A program made the position numbers and the translations under genes. Positions 1 to 11,130 of a DNA stretch of 64,000 bases are shown here, in pieces. This DNA is from Diadophis punctatus similis (lineage: Eukaryota > Chordata > Lepidosauria > Squamata > Dipsadidae): positions 8,817,001 through 8,881,000 of the forward strand of contig JALIGW010000016.1 in NCBI GenBank assembly GCA_023053685.1. The letters are read 5' to 3'. Numbering within the stretch: the first letter of the stretch is position 1; every line of letters starts with the position of its first letter. The notes under the pieces are model-generated. The model saw nothing but the letters and a program-made list of their open reading frames with translations. It did no database searches and had not been told where the DNA came from.

Positions 1-499
1 GTGATTCTGGGTAGCTGAACACATGGAGTTGAGAGTGAGGGGTTTTCATACCTTCTGTTGCGCTTTGCACTTGAGCTTCCTGTTCCTGTGCAAGAACATG
101 TATTCTATTGGCTGTTGTAGGGGTCATAGCTGGCTCTGTAGGTTGTCCCAGGTTTGGTTGAAGTTTGGAGGGTGTGGTGCAGCTGAGATGATGCAATGAA
201 GGAGCTTGTGTTCTGAAAGGTGTTGGGCAATTCCTATTATGGCTGAGGGCTAATCCTACCTTTGTTCAGACCTTGCTGCAGGGAATTTGCTTATGAATAG
301 AGCTAGCTATCTCTTTATCTCTTAAGTGCTGACATCTACTGAGGGCTATTAAGAAAGGTGGGGGGCTATTAAGAGTGAGTCTGCTTCCTGCCTGTAAAAA
401 AACATGTTTCCAGGGAAATATAATATTCTGCCTTTTTAATATTTCTCAAAATATTTCATTCTTCTAGGAGAGGGGTGGGTGCTAACTTTCTACATAGTC
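1..499 (-). repeat. LTR-like interspersed repeat, left copy (minus orientation)
   Basis: From about 143 to 499 this matches, in inverted orientation, the last 300 bases of the window with few differences. Read on the minus strand it begins TGTAGAAAGTTAGCACCC at 499, the TG start expected of an LTR. The minus strand of 1-60 has a TATGAAAACCCCTC-like stretch that could be a promoter. The far end is off the window, so a TSD cannot be tested. An LTR of an old endogenous retroelement is the best guess. Confidence 0.5.
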
Positions 500-1190
500 C
501 TCTTTGTGGGTTTTGCCTTTGCCATTGTTAAATCTTTGGCAAGGAGCAACAGACCAGGGCTTATGTTTGATGTATATGGTCTCCAAAAACCTTTTCCAAA
601 CCTTCTGATCAAGGAATTCTGGTTAAATGAATTTCCTGCTTTCTGCTTCTGGTGTAAAGTGTGTGAACATTCTTTCTTATCCAGATCTAAATCTGTATTT
701 TAAACTGGCCCTCTGGATAAAGGCCCATCAATTATCCCACTCAAATTGTACAAATAAGTTAATTCTGCCTTCAAAAATATCATGATTGACATTTCTGTGT
801 TAATCCACATTTATAAGATGAAGAAGATGTTCGCTCATCGATTGGATAGTTTCCTTGGATGAAACTTTTGGTAGTTTCCCACAACTAAAAGTGATTTCTT
901 TTGAAGTACAATTCGTAGAATTCTCTTTCTATGACACAACTAGATGAACTAATTCTATTTAATTGTAAGACTACGTAACAGAATCTGGCAACTACAAAAT
1001 ACAAACTTCCCATTGCACTTTTAACTGCATGAACCATTTGGGTGGGTCCTTTCTACGTTTCTTGTTGTGTCCGTTTCAGCTACTTGGGGGCTCCTTCCTC
1101 TCTTATCTTAACAGATTTAACAGAGTCCTTTCTCTTTCCCTTATTTTCCCAAGTCGTCCACACACTGCATTGCAATACCATACTTTAAGG
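500..1190. other. ALKBH8 intron, nothing recognised
   Basis: A/T-rich intronic sequence. I see no exon, RNA gene or clear repeat. The 74-residue frame beginning near 479 has no family features and reads out of the LTR-like repeat. Confidence 0.5.
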
Positions 1191-1263
1191 CAGAGGTTTT
1201 CAAACTTGGCAACTTTAAGACTTGTGGACTTCAGCTCCCAGAATTCTCCAGCCGGCTATGCTG
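1191..1263 (+). mobile_element. Family F hAT-like half-palindrome
   Basis: The element carries one arm of the family F palindrome (CTTGTGGACTTCAGCTCCC) and is flanked by CTTTAAGG and CTTTAAGA (7 of 8 bases match). The second arm has been lost. Confidence 0.7.
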
Positions 1264-1284
1264 CTTTAAGAGCAAAAACAAACA

Positions 1285-1790
1285 TGAGTCGAGGTGGCAC
1301 AGCGGTTAGAGTGCAGTACTGCAGGCCACTTTAGCTGACTGTGATTCGCAGGTCAGCGGTTCAAATCTCACCGGCTCAGGGTTGACTCAGCCTTCCATCC
1401 TTCCGAGGTAGGTAAAATGAGGACCCAGATTGTTGGGGGGCAGTATAAATAGACATTGCTTACTGGTGTAAACCGCTTAGAGCAGCGGTTCCCAACCTTC
1501 CTAATGCCGTGACCTGCGACCCGCCCCCGCACCCCCACCACGACCCACCCCGCCGCCGCCATTTGGGTTCTTTCACCCTCTGCACATGCGCAAAGCGTTC
1601 TGCGCATGCACAGAGGGTAAAAGAACCCAAATGGCGGTGTCCGGGTGAAGTCTCCAGATCCGGGCGAGGTCCCCGCTCGCTCGACCCCCAAAGGAGTCAC
1701 GACCCCCAGGTTGGGAACCGCTGGCTTAGAGAGTGCTTGCACTGTGAGGCGGTGTATAAATCTCACTAACAAATAAAAAATAAATAAATG
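1285..1790 (+). mobile_element. tRNA-derived squamate SINE, split by a hAT element
   Basis: The 5' part GTCGAGGTGGCACAGCGGTT is a tRNA-like A-box region, GTTCAAATCTC is a B-box, and the body ends in the usual GGCGGTGTATAAATCTCAC followed by an AAATAAA tail. The SINE is interrupted at 1483-1723. Removing the insert and one copy of GCTTAGAG restores the normal SINE body. Confidence 0.88.
1483..1723. mobile_element. SPIN-like hAT MITE nested in a SINE
   Basis: The ends are CAGCGGTTCCCAACC and GGTTGGGAACCGCTG, with subterminal CGACCCCCAAAGGAGTC. This resembles the SPIN family of hAT (Buster clade) elements known from many tetrapods. It is flanked by perfect 8-bp GCTTAGAG repeats (1475-1482 and 1724-1731). 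The centre (1557-1640) is a near-perfect palindrome shared with other hAT elements in the window. Confidence 0.85.
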
Positions 1791-3458
1791 TTGTTTCAAA
1801 CATGGCATGATAAGGGATGCGGAAATGAAATCTTATGAACAGGGACAAAGTGGAATTTGATATATTTATCCTTGAAAAAAGGCAACTGAAGAGCAATATG
1901 GTAGCATAGAAGGAGTGCCACGCAGGAGATCAAGAAGGCAGGATATAGAATAAAGATCTTAAGTTGCTGGAAACTTCCTAATGGTAAGATCTATTAGATG
2001 GTGGAACTAATTGTTGCTGCCAGTGTAGTTAATTAATATTTCAAGAGCTATGGTAGGATTATTTCTCTTTTGTGGCTTTTTGTAGCTGTTTCTGTTATAT
2101 GTACCACCAAACGTTGCTATGGGAATTAAGTAGTTATTAAATAAAATCAATTATCGAAAGAATTGGTGATCTCCCATTCAAAAGCTGATTGATGTTGGAT
2201 ATGCTTTAATTGGGATTCTTGCAGTGAGTAGGTGGCTGGGTGGTCTCTATAATCCCTCCTAACATTCTGATTCTATGATTCATCTAATATTTAATCAAAA
2301 TTTGCTTCCCTGCAGTTTCTGCATTGTTTTTAATCCTGCTCTTAACGATAATAACCAAGAGGTCTGTTTCATTTTTATGTGAAACTCTTTTCACATTTTT
2401 AAAATTGTAAGTTTAATTTGTTCTTTTTACCCAGCTATAATAATACTTAAATAAATTTATTTCTGGAGGTTTAGCAATATCAGTGTCGTAAATCATAAAG
2501 GAGTGTTGTGAGATTATAAACAGCAATAGATTTATTGTTGCTTTTTGGATTGTATTCTAGTCATGCTGATAGGAAGGGGTAGGAGTTACTGTTCCTATAC
2601 AGATTTGTTGAAACCTTTAAAATACCAGATCAAGTGAGAGGTTTCCTATCTCTCTGCTTAATTTACAACTCAATATGTGTTCCAGTATTGTTAAAGACAT
2701 CAGCCAAAAAAGAGACTAAACTGCATTAAATAGTTCTTGCTTGTAGAAATAAAGTGAGTTAGACAACTATGAGAGTCTTTTATCTGGAGCAGAATATGGG
2801 CAGTTAGTGAAATCTAATAAACCAGAACTATGCTGGAAGCCTAAGTGAATCATTGGTCTTGAAATCATAAAAGGTGCCCATGGCCTGCATTACTTTTCCT
2901 AGAGGGATTAAGTTCTTGATATACCCAGTCAGCCTGAAAGATCAAGAGACAATGAACACCATTAAGTTCTCTGCCCCAGGAGCCGAAAGTTCTTGGCAAT
3001 AAGCTTGCAATAACAAATATTTTGCATGGTAGGGAAACTAAACTCATTCTAAATAGGTTGGGAAGGGAAGAAGGAATATAAGCCTTGCATAATGGAAATT
3101 TTGGACAATGGATAAAATAGTAAACTGTGTTGAAGTCATGTGGAGGATTACATCCTGTTGGCAGATATAGTTTTATCCTTCCAACTATTACTTAATCAGG
3201 AGGAATGTGATAATATTTACACAATACATAACTATGGAACTTTCCCTAGAATGACTGTGTTGCTATGAAACCCATTTGGTTAGATTTTTCTACCTAAGGT
3301 CATTTCGATTGTGCCTTGGGACTAATTATGTGATTTATTGCTTTTATATCTACCTTTTCTTTTGGAGCACAAGGAAACATTCAAGTAGGTAATACAAGCA
3401 TTCTAAATTTCCTTTTTTAGGTTGGACTGTGATAGGCCCAGAATCACTCTGTAAGAAT
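1791..3458. other. ALKBH8 intron with one short CR1 tail
   Basis: Mostly featureless A/T-rich intron. About 2165-2280 ends TTCTGATTCTATGATTC and resembles the 3' end of a CR1 LINE on the plus strand. No exon or RNA gene is seen in the rest. Confidence 0.5.
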
Positions 3459-3593
3459 CAGTGGTCTCCAACCTTGGCAACTTTAAGACTTGTGGACTTC
3501 AACTCCCAGAATTCCTCAGCCAGCAAAGCTGGCTGAGGAATTCTGGGAGTTGAAGTCCACAAATCTTAAAGTTGCCAAGGTTGGAGACCCCTG
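3459..3593. mobile_element. Family F palindromic hAT MITE
   Basis: Two arms of about 60 bases are near-perfect inverted copies around the centre at 3526, with ends CAGTGGTCTCCAACCTTGG and its complement. The flanking 8-mers no longer match well, so the TSD has decayed or the boundary is off by some bases. Confidence 0.75.
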
Positions 3594-4604
3594 AGATAGA
3601 TGGTCCGATGGAGTCTTGAAATTGTATCCTCCAATTCATATCCAATTCCATATCCATTCCACTTTATTCTGCTGGATCTCAGAACCATCATGTCTTATTG
3701 GGTATTGCACTTACACCCTCAAGAACATTTTTTGGCCTACTGAGTCTTGTACTTTAAACCCCAGGCCTTCTCTGGAGTTAGCACAACAGTTAAAACAAAG
3801 TTAATGGGAAAAGATAACCTGGGTTATATTTTTCTCTTGATCAAGATGAATATGTTAGTGCAATTTCCCGAGAGCAAGAACATCTTTATAGAAACTATCT
3901 ACGATATATTAGATATTAGACTATGGTTGCAACATTTTATTCCATCCTCTACTTTAATCTCATTGCGATAAGTGTTCTTTCTCTGGGTTGCCACTGGTAC
4001 CTGAGACAAAATGTAAATTGGAATAGCATTATGCCGAAATGATTACGTACAGTTGTGAAGATATGGTAATGAAACAGAATTGGAGAACTTTTGGATAGTT
4101 AGCTCATTTTGAGAGCAATCTAAAGGCAATAATAAGTGTTGATAGAAAATGGAAAGATTTGCATATTTTCTGGGTTTGTGTATGTTTTAAAGGATCTAAA
4201 AGCTATTTTAAGGCTTATATATATTTCCTGATTCAAAATGGTTTGAAAAATATGCTGCTGTATTTCAGAGGCAGGTGTAATTCTCATTTGGTGACCATAT
4301 TTAGGAGTGGTCATTAAGTAAAGTGCTTGCTAAGTAAAACCATGACTGTGCTTATGATCTTACTTCAGTTTTCTGTTGCTTTGCATATTTGCAAAAGTCA
4401 TAATAAATATGAGGGTTGGTTGCAAAGTTACATTTTCATCGCTGTCATAACTGTGAACGGTTCCTGTTTGAGGCAGTCACTACCTGTATTTCTGTATTAA
4501 ACCTGTCATTGTGTGGGGTTTGTGCAGGGGGTGTTTGTGCAGGGAGGAAGAAGGGTGCATACATGTATTGTGTGTAGGGTGGGGCTGAGAATCAGGCTCT
4601 AGTT
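3594..4604. other. ALKBH8 intron, nothing recognised
   Basis: No exon, RNA gene or repeat could be recognised. Several short frames here lack any protein-family features. Confidence 0.45.
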
Positions 4605-4745
4605 CAGGGGTGGCCAAACTATGGTTCTTTGAGGACCTGTGGACTTCAACTCCCAGAATTCCTGAGCCAGCCTGCATGGCTAGCTCAGGAATTCTGGGAG
4701 TTGAAGTCCACAGGTCCTCAAAGAACCATAGTTTGGCCACCCCTG
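4605..4745. mobile_element. Family F palindromic hAT MITE with perfect TSD
   Basis: A 141-base near-perfect palindrome has ends CAGGGGTGGCCAAACTATGG and its complement. It is flanked by perfect CTCTAGTT repeats (4597-4604 and 4746-4753). The open frames on both strands here mirror one another because of the palindrome. Confidence 0.85.
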
Positions 4746-4850
4746 CTCTAGTTCTACACTTGAAAAATTACTGTATTGAGGTCTCCCTGTGCTTTTTCTA
4801 TAAATTCTGTTGTTGCAGGAATTCAGAAGCATTTGAGCACAATCTGGATA

Positions 4851-5095
4851 GCAATAGCAATAGCACTTAGACTTATATGCCACTTTACAGTGCTTTACAG
4901 CCCTCTCTAAACTGTGTACAGAGTCAGCCTATTGCCCCCAACAATCTGGGTCCTCATTTGACCCACCTCGGAAGGATGGAAGGCTGAGTCAACCTTGAGC
5001 CTGGTGAGATTTGAATTGCCAAATTGCAGGCAGCCGGCAGTCAGCAGAAGTAGCCTGCAGTACCCCACTGTAACCACTGCGCCACAATGGCTGTT
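4851..5095 (-). mobile_element. tRNA-derived squamate SINE, minus strand
   Basis: Read on the minus strand it has a degraded tRNA head (GCGCAGTGGTTACAG), the body AATGAGGACCCAGATTGTTG and the tail AGTGCTATTGCTATTGC. It is near full length. Confidence 0.85.
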
Positions 5096-6130
5096 GGGAT
5101 GTTGCAATGTTTCCCAGAATTTAAATGTTTTTTTTTTTGCAAGTTTTTCATATTTGTTTTAAGGGATTTGTATCGCTTATTCTCTGTGCTAATGGTGCAG
5201 TGACTGTGAACATCATTAAACAATGACTCACCTTATATAGCATCCGTGTAGCCTTCAACAATTATTTCTCTGCCGTCTCGTCTATGGCTCACCAGATCTA
5301 ATGTCATCTCTGAGCAAGCAGCCTTGCACAACTTTCATACCTTTAAGAAATACCTCTTGCTCCCTCTGTTCTTGTTTGTAAAGTCTCTCTCCCCCCGCCC
5401 CCTCCCCCACAGATGCTCACACCTTGCTTGCTTTATTTGGGCTGTGTCTAACACAGCAGGAACAACATTCAAAATGCAAGTGGTGGCTTGTAGCTGTCTG
5501 AGCATCTCTGAAAGATCCATCAGAGTCCCTCATCACAAACGCTGGCTGCAGCATCATGTTGTTCCCTGCAGAGCAATATTATTAGCTTCATGTGTGTTTC
5601 TCCCCCTACTTATAGTTGCAAAAAAAAAAAAGATGGCAAGGGATTGTGTGTGAGATCAACACATCAAGCTTCTTACTCTTTTCCCTGTTTTTTTCTTTCT
5701 TTTTAAAAAAATTATTATTATTGACTGCAGTCCCTGATGATGTATTTATGGGCAAGGTAGAAATTTGATCTTTATTGGCTTTGCCACCTCTGGGAATAAA
5801 GAAAATGGATAGGAACAAAAATAGTAATTGGAAATAGCTCCAGTGGAGGGAACCTGTCAGGAGATGAATTGATTCAGCAGTGGCAGAAGTAGCGCTATTG
5901 ATTGGGAGCCTTTAGTGAATTAAAAAGAGGGCCAGGCATCTAATATGCCTCTTTCTTCTCTTTGGAGACTATGGACGTGTGAGGGAATGAAACAAAGAAG
6001 TGGAAATTTGCAGTTCTCTGGTTGGACAAAAAAAGATTCGCAAAGAGGCACAACAAGGTCATCGCTGTCTCCTTTGGCGTCTGATTTTTAATAGTGAATG
6101 GGATCAGGACTTTTCCATGTGGAGGCAAGA
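5096..6130. other. ALKBH8 intron, nothing recognised
   Basis: Unique-looking intronic sequence with short homopolymer runs (poly-A near 5620, A/T-rich near 5700). The frame at 5324-5653 shows no family features. Confidence 0.45.
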
Positions 6131-6258
6131 TGATGATGATGATGAAGAAGAAGAAGAAGAAGAAGAAGAAGAAGAAGAAGAAGAAAGAAGAAGAAGAAGA
6201 AGAAGAAGAAGAAGAAGAAGAAGAAGAAGAAGAAGAAGAAGAAGAAGAAGAAGAAGAA
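6131..6258 (+). repeat. (GAT)n-(GAA)n trinucleotide repeat
   Basis: A short GAT run passes into about 120 bases of (GAA)n. It resumes as (GAA)n at about 6506-6529, after an intervening SINE. The long E/K/R- and L/S-rich frames here are translations of the repeat. Confidence 0.97.
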
Positions 6259-6504
6259 GAGCCGAGGTGGCGCAGCGGTTAGAGGCAGTACTGCAGGCCA
6301 CTTTAGCTGACTGTGATCCACAGGTCAACGGTTCAGATCTCACCGGCTCAAGGTTGACTCAGCTTTCCATCCTTCCGAGGTAGGTAAAATGAGGACCCAG
6401 ATTGTTGGGGGCAATGTAAACATATACATTGCTTACTGGTGTAAACCGCTTAGAGAGTGCTTGCACTGTGAGGCGGTATATAAATCTCACTAAATAAAAT
6501 AAAT
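6259..6504 (+). mobile_element. tRNA-derived SINE inside a (GAA)n tract
   Basis: A complete SINE runs from GAGCCGAGGTGGCGCAGCGG to GGCGGTATATAAATCTCAC and an AAATAAAATAAAT tail, with AAG repeats on both sides. Insertion into the repeat is the simplest reading, and the repetitive flank hides any TSD. Confidence 0.88.
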
Positions 6505-6704
6505 AGAAGAAGAAGAAGAAGAAGAAGAGGAATTAGGGGCAGACGTTTAAAGATGAATGTAGGAGCTGTAAATGCTGATTTTCAACTATCGTAGATTCTT
6601 TAAAAAATGTTTAAAAGGGGATGTGGGTGGGATTAAAGAAAACAGAAAAGTTTTAGGTCAAGAGCACACAACTTGAGATCTCAGGGCCACTTACATCTGT
6701 GAAA

Positions 6705-6868
6705 GCTTAGAATTGTAGGGTTGGAAAGTTGGAAAGGACTACAAGGATAATATAATTTATCCCTCTGCAGTGTGCAGGAAACCAGTTAAACTATCCACGA
6801 GAGATGGCTTTCTATCTTCTTCTTCAAAGCCTCCAATGATGGAGAACCTACAATATCCGCAAGACTAT
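6705..6868 (-). mobile_element. CR1-like LINE 3' fragment, minus strand
   Basis: The plus strand begins AGAATTGTAGGGTTGG and continues through a block equivalent to the CR1 3' end (CAATGATGGAGAACC). It is diverged and truncated. Confidence 0.6.
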
Positions 6869-6879
6869 TCCATTATTAT

Positions 6880-7425
6880 GACAGTCTAACAAACAGTTGT
6901 ATAGGCCGTTGCAACTTAAACCTGTTACTTTTGGTCCTCGTTTCTGTGGCCATGGACAATAGTTCTCGATAATCTGTGAAAATATCTACATCCTGGACAT
7001 AAATTGTTTCAACTTCTACCCTCAAAACGACATTATAGGGCACTGCACACCAGAACAACTAGACACAAGGACAGTTTTTCCCCAAATGCCATCACTCTGC
7101 TTAACAACTAATTCCCACAACACTGTCAAATAATTTACTAAGACTGCATTACTATGATTCTTCTCTTCCTTACTAGTATCTATCTCTTCCCCCTTATTAC
7201 TATAACCATGTTGCTTGTATCTTTCGATTTATATTGTTTAATTTGTTTCCTAATACGATTTGATAGTTTATTAGTAACCTTGACTATCACTAAGTGTTGT
7301 ATCTTTTTATTCTTGATGAATGTATTTTATTCTCCTTATGTACACTGAGAGCATGTACACCAAAGACAAATTCCTTGTGTGTCCAATCACACTTGGCCAA
7401 TGAAGAATTCTTTCTTCTTCCTTTT
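6880..7425 (+). mobile_element. Snake CR1/L3-type LINE 3' end
   Basis: It matches the 3' parts at 11996-12354 and (inverted) 49859-50320, including TGTACACTGAGAGCATG and CCAATCACACTTGGCCAA. It keeps remnants of the reverse-transcriptase C-terminus (CTACCCTCAAAACGAC region). Its tail is GAATTCTTTCTTCTTCC rather than a clean (ATTCT)n, so it is older or eroded. Confidence 0.8.
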
Positions 7426-7624
7426 TTTGTACCAGCGCATGGATATCTGCTTCTGTGGATACCTATGTGCCTCTCGGGGCCATTAACTTATGATACGATG
7501 TAGAAAGGGCATTAGTGTGTCTTTCATCACGTGATCTGAATGGTAAATCTTGCATCTTGCAAGTACACATCTTGACAACTTTCAATGACACAAACTAATT
7601 GTGGATTCCATTCCTTTTCTCCAG

Positions 7625-7731
7625 ATTGTTATGGATTTTAAACATCCTGATGGACGCACAGTTGCAGTGTTGCTGCCTCAGCGTAGTTTGCTAGTGATGT
7701 CTGGAGAATCCAGATACCTCTGGACCCATGG
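7625..7731 (+). CDS. ALKBH8: ALKBH8 internal exon, end of AlkB oxygenase domain
   Basis: This exon encodes 35 residues plus two bases of a glycine codon, beginning [10 protein letters not shown] and ending [17 protein letters not shown], which I recognise as the Fe(II)/2-oxoglutarate oxygenase domain of ALKBH8. The histidine in WTHG corresponds to the second iron-binding histidine of the AlkB fold. In the known protein this domain hydroxylates the methoxycarbonylmethyl group of wobble uridine 34 in tRNA. The acceptor is a pyrimidine tract ending TTCTCCAG at 7624 and the donor is GTAAGA at 7732. The earlier exons (RRM and the HxD iron motif) were not found in bases 1-7600 and presumably lie upstream of the window. 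Recognition is from conserved motifs, with no alignment run. Confidence 0.93.
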
Positions 7732-8336
7732 GTAAGAACTGGCATCCACCTTCCAGTCAAATTATAAATTGGCAATGTATTGTAGTAAGCTTTTATATTT
7801 GTTAGTAGTCAGTAACATAATCTGACTATTTATTTATCCTGTTAGTAATATGCATAAAAGACAAGTCACCACCTTAAGGTACCTATCATCTGAATTTTGA
7901 TTGACTGTGTGAGCAATTATGAAGGAAGAGGTCTTATACATATGAAGCTCAGTTTTCTGTTCAATTGACCTCTAAAGAATTAAAGTTTTCATACAGAACT
8001 TATTTGTTGAGAAAGAAAACAAACAGTGATGCCACCTGGGTGAAGGTGCAAGTATTTATGATGGATGACATTTCTTAACTCTACCCTTCCTTCAAGGAGC
8101 TTCCCCAGATGTACATTTCATTTTCACATTAACTCTGCGAGGTTGTGACTTTAATCATCTGCAAAGCTTTATGGCCGATGAATGATTTGAATTTGAATTT
8201 CCTTCAACCTAATTGAACCTATTAATCAGTAGAACACCTGGATTCCAGAGGGCATCAGAAAGAGAGCAGGATATGTTAGCAGTTCCCGGAAACCTTAAGA
8301 AGTAGGAAACTGATAGAATTAAAGCAGCCTCCCTCA
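7732..8336. other. ALKBH8 intron, nothing recognised
   Basis: The first 605 bases after the exon donor show no recognisable feature. Confidence 0.45.
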
Positions 8337-8344
8337 GTTTAGTG

Positions 8345-9043
8345 CAGTCCTTCTCAAATAGTGGGGTGCGCCCCCCTGGGGGGGGGTGCAGAGCGATGCC
8401 AAGGGGGGGGTGCGGAGCGATGCCAAGGGGGGGGCGCATGTGACCCCAGGGAACATGCGTGGTCCCTCTCGATCGATTCCCCCGGAAGGGGAGTGTTTTC
8501 CCAGTTGCACGTTTCTCTGAGCCCGGAAGAGAAGGCGGCCAGGCGGGGCGGGGCAGCTGCATGGGTTCTTGTTGTTCTTGGTGGGCACCACGGTAGCCAT
8601 GAACGGCGTGGCGAACCTGCTGCTGGACAAGGAGGAACATCCTCTGCAGCTGGGCGAAAGCTTCGAACGGCACCCTAAAGCCTCCTTCCACACCATTCGC
8701 TGTGAGTGCCCGGCAGAGGCGGCGCTTATGGGCCAGGCCGGCGACCCCAAATCATCGGATTGATTAAGCTGGCCTGGCCCCGTGTCAAAAGAGGGCCCTA
8801 ACCACGGTAGCCTATGCGTGCCTAATCGAAAACAGGCTCCACTGAGTTCAATGTGACTTACTCCCAGGTAAGTGGGTAGAGCAGCCTTCCCCAGCCAATA
8901 GTTTGCTTGCAGCTTATAATAAGTAAAATAATAAATATTAACACTAAAATTCCATTGGGGCCCAGGTCGGAGAGTTGGGGGGCGGGCGCAAAATGTTTAC
9001 TCTTCCTAGGGGGGGCGTCACAGAAAATAATTGAGAAGCACTG
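8345..9043 (+). mobile_element. hAT-like element carrying captured EAF1 DNA
   Basis: The terminal sequences are CAGTCCTTCTCAAATAGTGG and, at the other end, AATAATTGAGAAGCACTG. Perfect GTTTAGTG repeats flank it (8337-8344 and 9044-9051). Near the left end are tandem copies of a G-rich unit (GGGGTGCGGAGCGATGCCAA type, 8371-8440). The middle holds a GC-rich promoter-like segment, an EAF1-like first exon, a splice donor and a reptilian interspersed motif (CACTGAGTTCAATGTGACTT, about 8839-8858), as if a stretch of genomic host DNA had been taken up. No transposase is seen, so the element is non-autonomous. Confidence 0.85.
8599..8701 (+). pseudogene. EAF1: Captured EAF1-like first coding exon with splice donor
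   Basis: Thirty-four codons begin [19 protein letters not shown] and continue through [15 protein letters not shown], plus one base, followed by GTGAGT at 8702. This is the N-terminus of the ELL-associated factor family, which binds ELL elongation factors. The leucine-rich start and ASFHTIR point to EAF1 rather than EAF2. In the family the next residue is tyrosine, which the single T before the donor would begin. Upstream, CCGGAAG (8523-8529, ETS-like) and a GC box (8542-8554) suggest the native promoter was captured too. The remaining exons are absent, so it cannot encode EAF1. The open frame continuing to 8763 is intron read-through. Confidence 0.8.
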
Positions 9044-9051
9044 GTTTAGTG

Positions 9052-9478
9052 TGAATAGTCATGCTTCGCTGGAGCTGTAATTCCAACATTTAAAGACAGC
9101 AGTTTAAGAATAGTGAGCTAGGGGAACAAAGCAGACTATGTTGCATTGAAATATAACACTGAACTAGGAGTTTTTGAAGTAGACATTGCAAACGAGAAAA
9201 GCAAGCATGGATGATTTGGTCAGTTCTTGGGTTTTGGGTTTGTTTCTTTATTTTTGTCAGCTTGTATCTAGAAAAGAGTGGAACAGAAAAGCAGGCTAGA
9301 AATTATGATTCTGGTAAACTGCGTTTAAAAACAAGCTGGGATTTGCAAACTAACAAAATATCAGGGTTTCATGTTCCTTTTTAATTGCTCCATACATCAT
9401 GTCAAATTAAAACAAGGTAATCATTTTGTGGCTTAATAAGATCTATGAACTTAGACTGTAGTAAATCTCATTGAAATC
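9052..9478. other. ALKBH8 intron, nothing recognised
   Basis: A/T-rich sequence without a recognised feature. Confidence 0.45.
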
Positions 9479-9486
9479 TAGTAGGT

Positions 9487-9872
9487 CTGTGATGGCGAAC
9501 CTATGGCACGTGAAGTAGCACACAGAGCCAACCCTCCGGGCATGTGAGCCATCGCCCATTGCTATTCTGGGTTCCGGTGCGGCAGCCAGCTGGTCTTCAT
9601 GTGCACGGGAGCACTGGAAACCAGAAGAACCGCATGCGCACCGGGAAGATGACTTCCGGTTTCCGGCATGTGCACCAGCCAGCTGGTCTTCGCTCGCACA
9701 TGCGCTCCAGAAACCGGAAGACCAGGTGGCCGGTGCGCATGCATGCACTGGAAACCGGAAGATCATCTTCCCAGTGCACACATGCGCACCGGGTAGCCAC
9801 TCTTCTGGTTTCCGGCACGCGTGCGGGCGCTGCCATTTCGGCACTCAGTGCCGAAAAGGTTTGCCAATACTG
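9487..9872. mobile_element. Family A hAT-like element, divergent internal part
   Basis: It starts CTGTGATGGCGAACCTATGG and ends GGTTTGCCAATACTG. The interior is different from other A copies: repeated CCGGAAG/CTTCCGG motifs alternate with GCATGCGC-type palindromes. The flanks TAGTAGGT and CTATAGGT match only partly. Confidence 0.65.
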
Positions 9873-9873
9873 C

Positions 9874-10245
9874 TATAGGTAGTCCTTGACTTACAATTCA
9901 TTCAGTGGCTGTTCAAAGTTACAATGACATTGAAAAATGTGATTTACAACTAGCCTCGTACTTACAACCAATGCAATATCCCCATAGTCACATGTTAAAA
10001 ATAGGTTGTTTGTCACCCAGCATGGTTGCAACATTCTGGGATCATGTGATCATCATTGACAACCTTCCAGCAAGCAAAGTCAGTGGGGAAAGCCAGATTC
10101 GCTTAAAGACCACGTGATTCGCTTAACAACTGCAGTGATTTGCTTAATCGTGGCAAAAAAGGGTCATAACATGGGTGCAATTCACTTAACCACCTTAACA
10201 ACAGAAATTCTGGTCTCTGTTGTGATTGTGAATGGAAGATTACTC
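9874..10245. mobile_element. Tigger-like mariner element, diverged
   Basis: It begins AGGTAGTCCTTGACTTACAA and has the repeated TTAACAACTG and CATGTGATCA motifs of the other Tigger-like copies in this window. It directly abuts the family A element. The 3' end is eroded. Confidence 0.7.
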
Positions 10246-10772
10246 TTAATACATATAAAATGTTCTTCAGTTTGGCCAGTTAACATCCATTTGGCAAAGA
10301 ACAGAGATAATGCTTCTGACATTTATGAAATGTGTACATAGGTGTATTTGTGTTTGGTTTTGCTTTGCTCACCAGTTGCAGCCACCCATTATTTGCTCAC
10401 CAATAATATTTTTTTTGCCTTGCTGTAGCTCCTTTGACAAGGCTAAATTCAGGTTTCTAGCATAGACATTAATAACAGGCAGAAGGCTTATCTTGTTGGA
10501 AATGAAATGCTGATGATCTTGAAGGTTGAAATTCTGGGGATTTTTCAAGGCAAGCTGGTCCGTTACGCTAGTTCCCAGAGGCAGATTCCGCACTGAGGTA
10601 GCTGATTATCAAACAGGATTACTCTAAGCCCTTTCAGTATTATTCAATATTCCCTCTTTCCTGCCTTCTTTAATGTGAAATAGCTTTTTTCTGCTGCTTT
10701 TCTTCCTGCCACCTCATCATCTTTATACTGCAGTCTCAATATTGTCTTCTTTTCATGATCCTCTTCTAAGTT

Positions 10773-11130
<358 letters not shown>

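Noticed and set aside
6000..6383. Glu/Arg-rich and Leu/Ser-rich frames on both strands
   Set aside because: They are translations of the (GAA)n repeat and the adjoining SINE.
1..7600. Search for earlier ALKBH8 exons (RRM, HxD iron motif)
   Set aside because: No frame with these motifs was found. They are probably upstream of the window.
9905..10341. Frames of 70-75 codons in A/T-rich DNA
   Set aside because: They lie in a Tigger-like element and have no family features.
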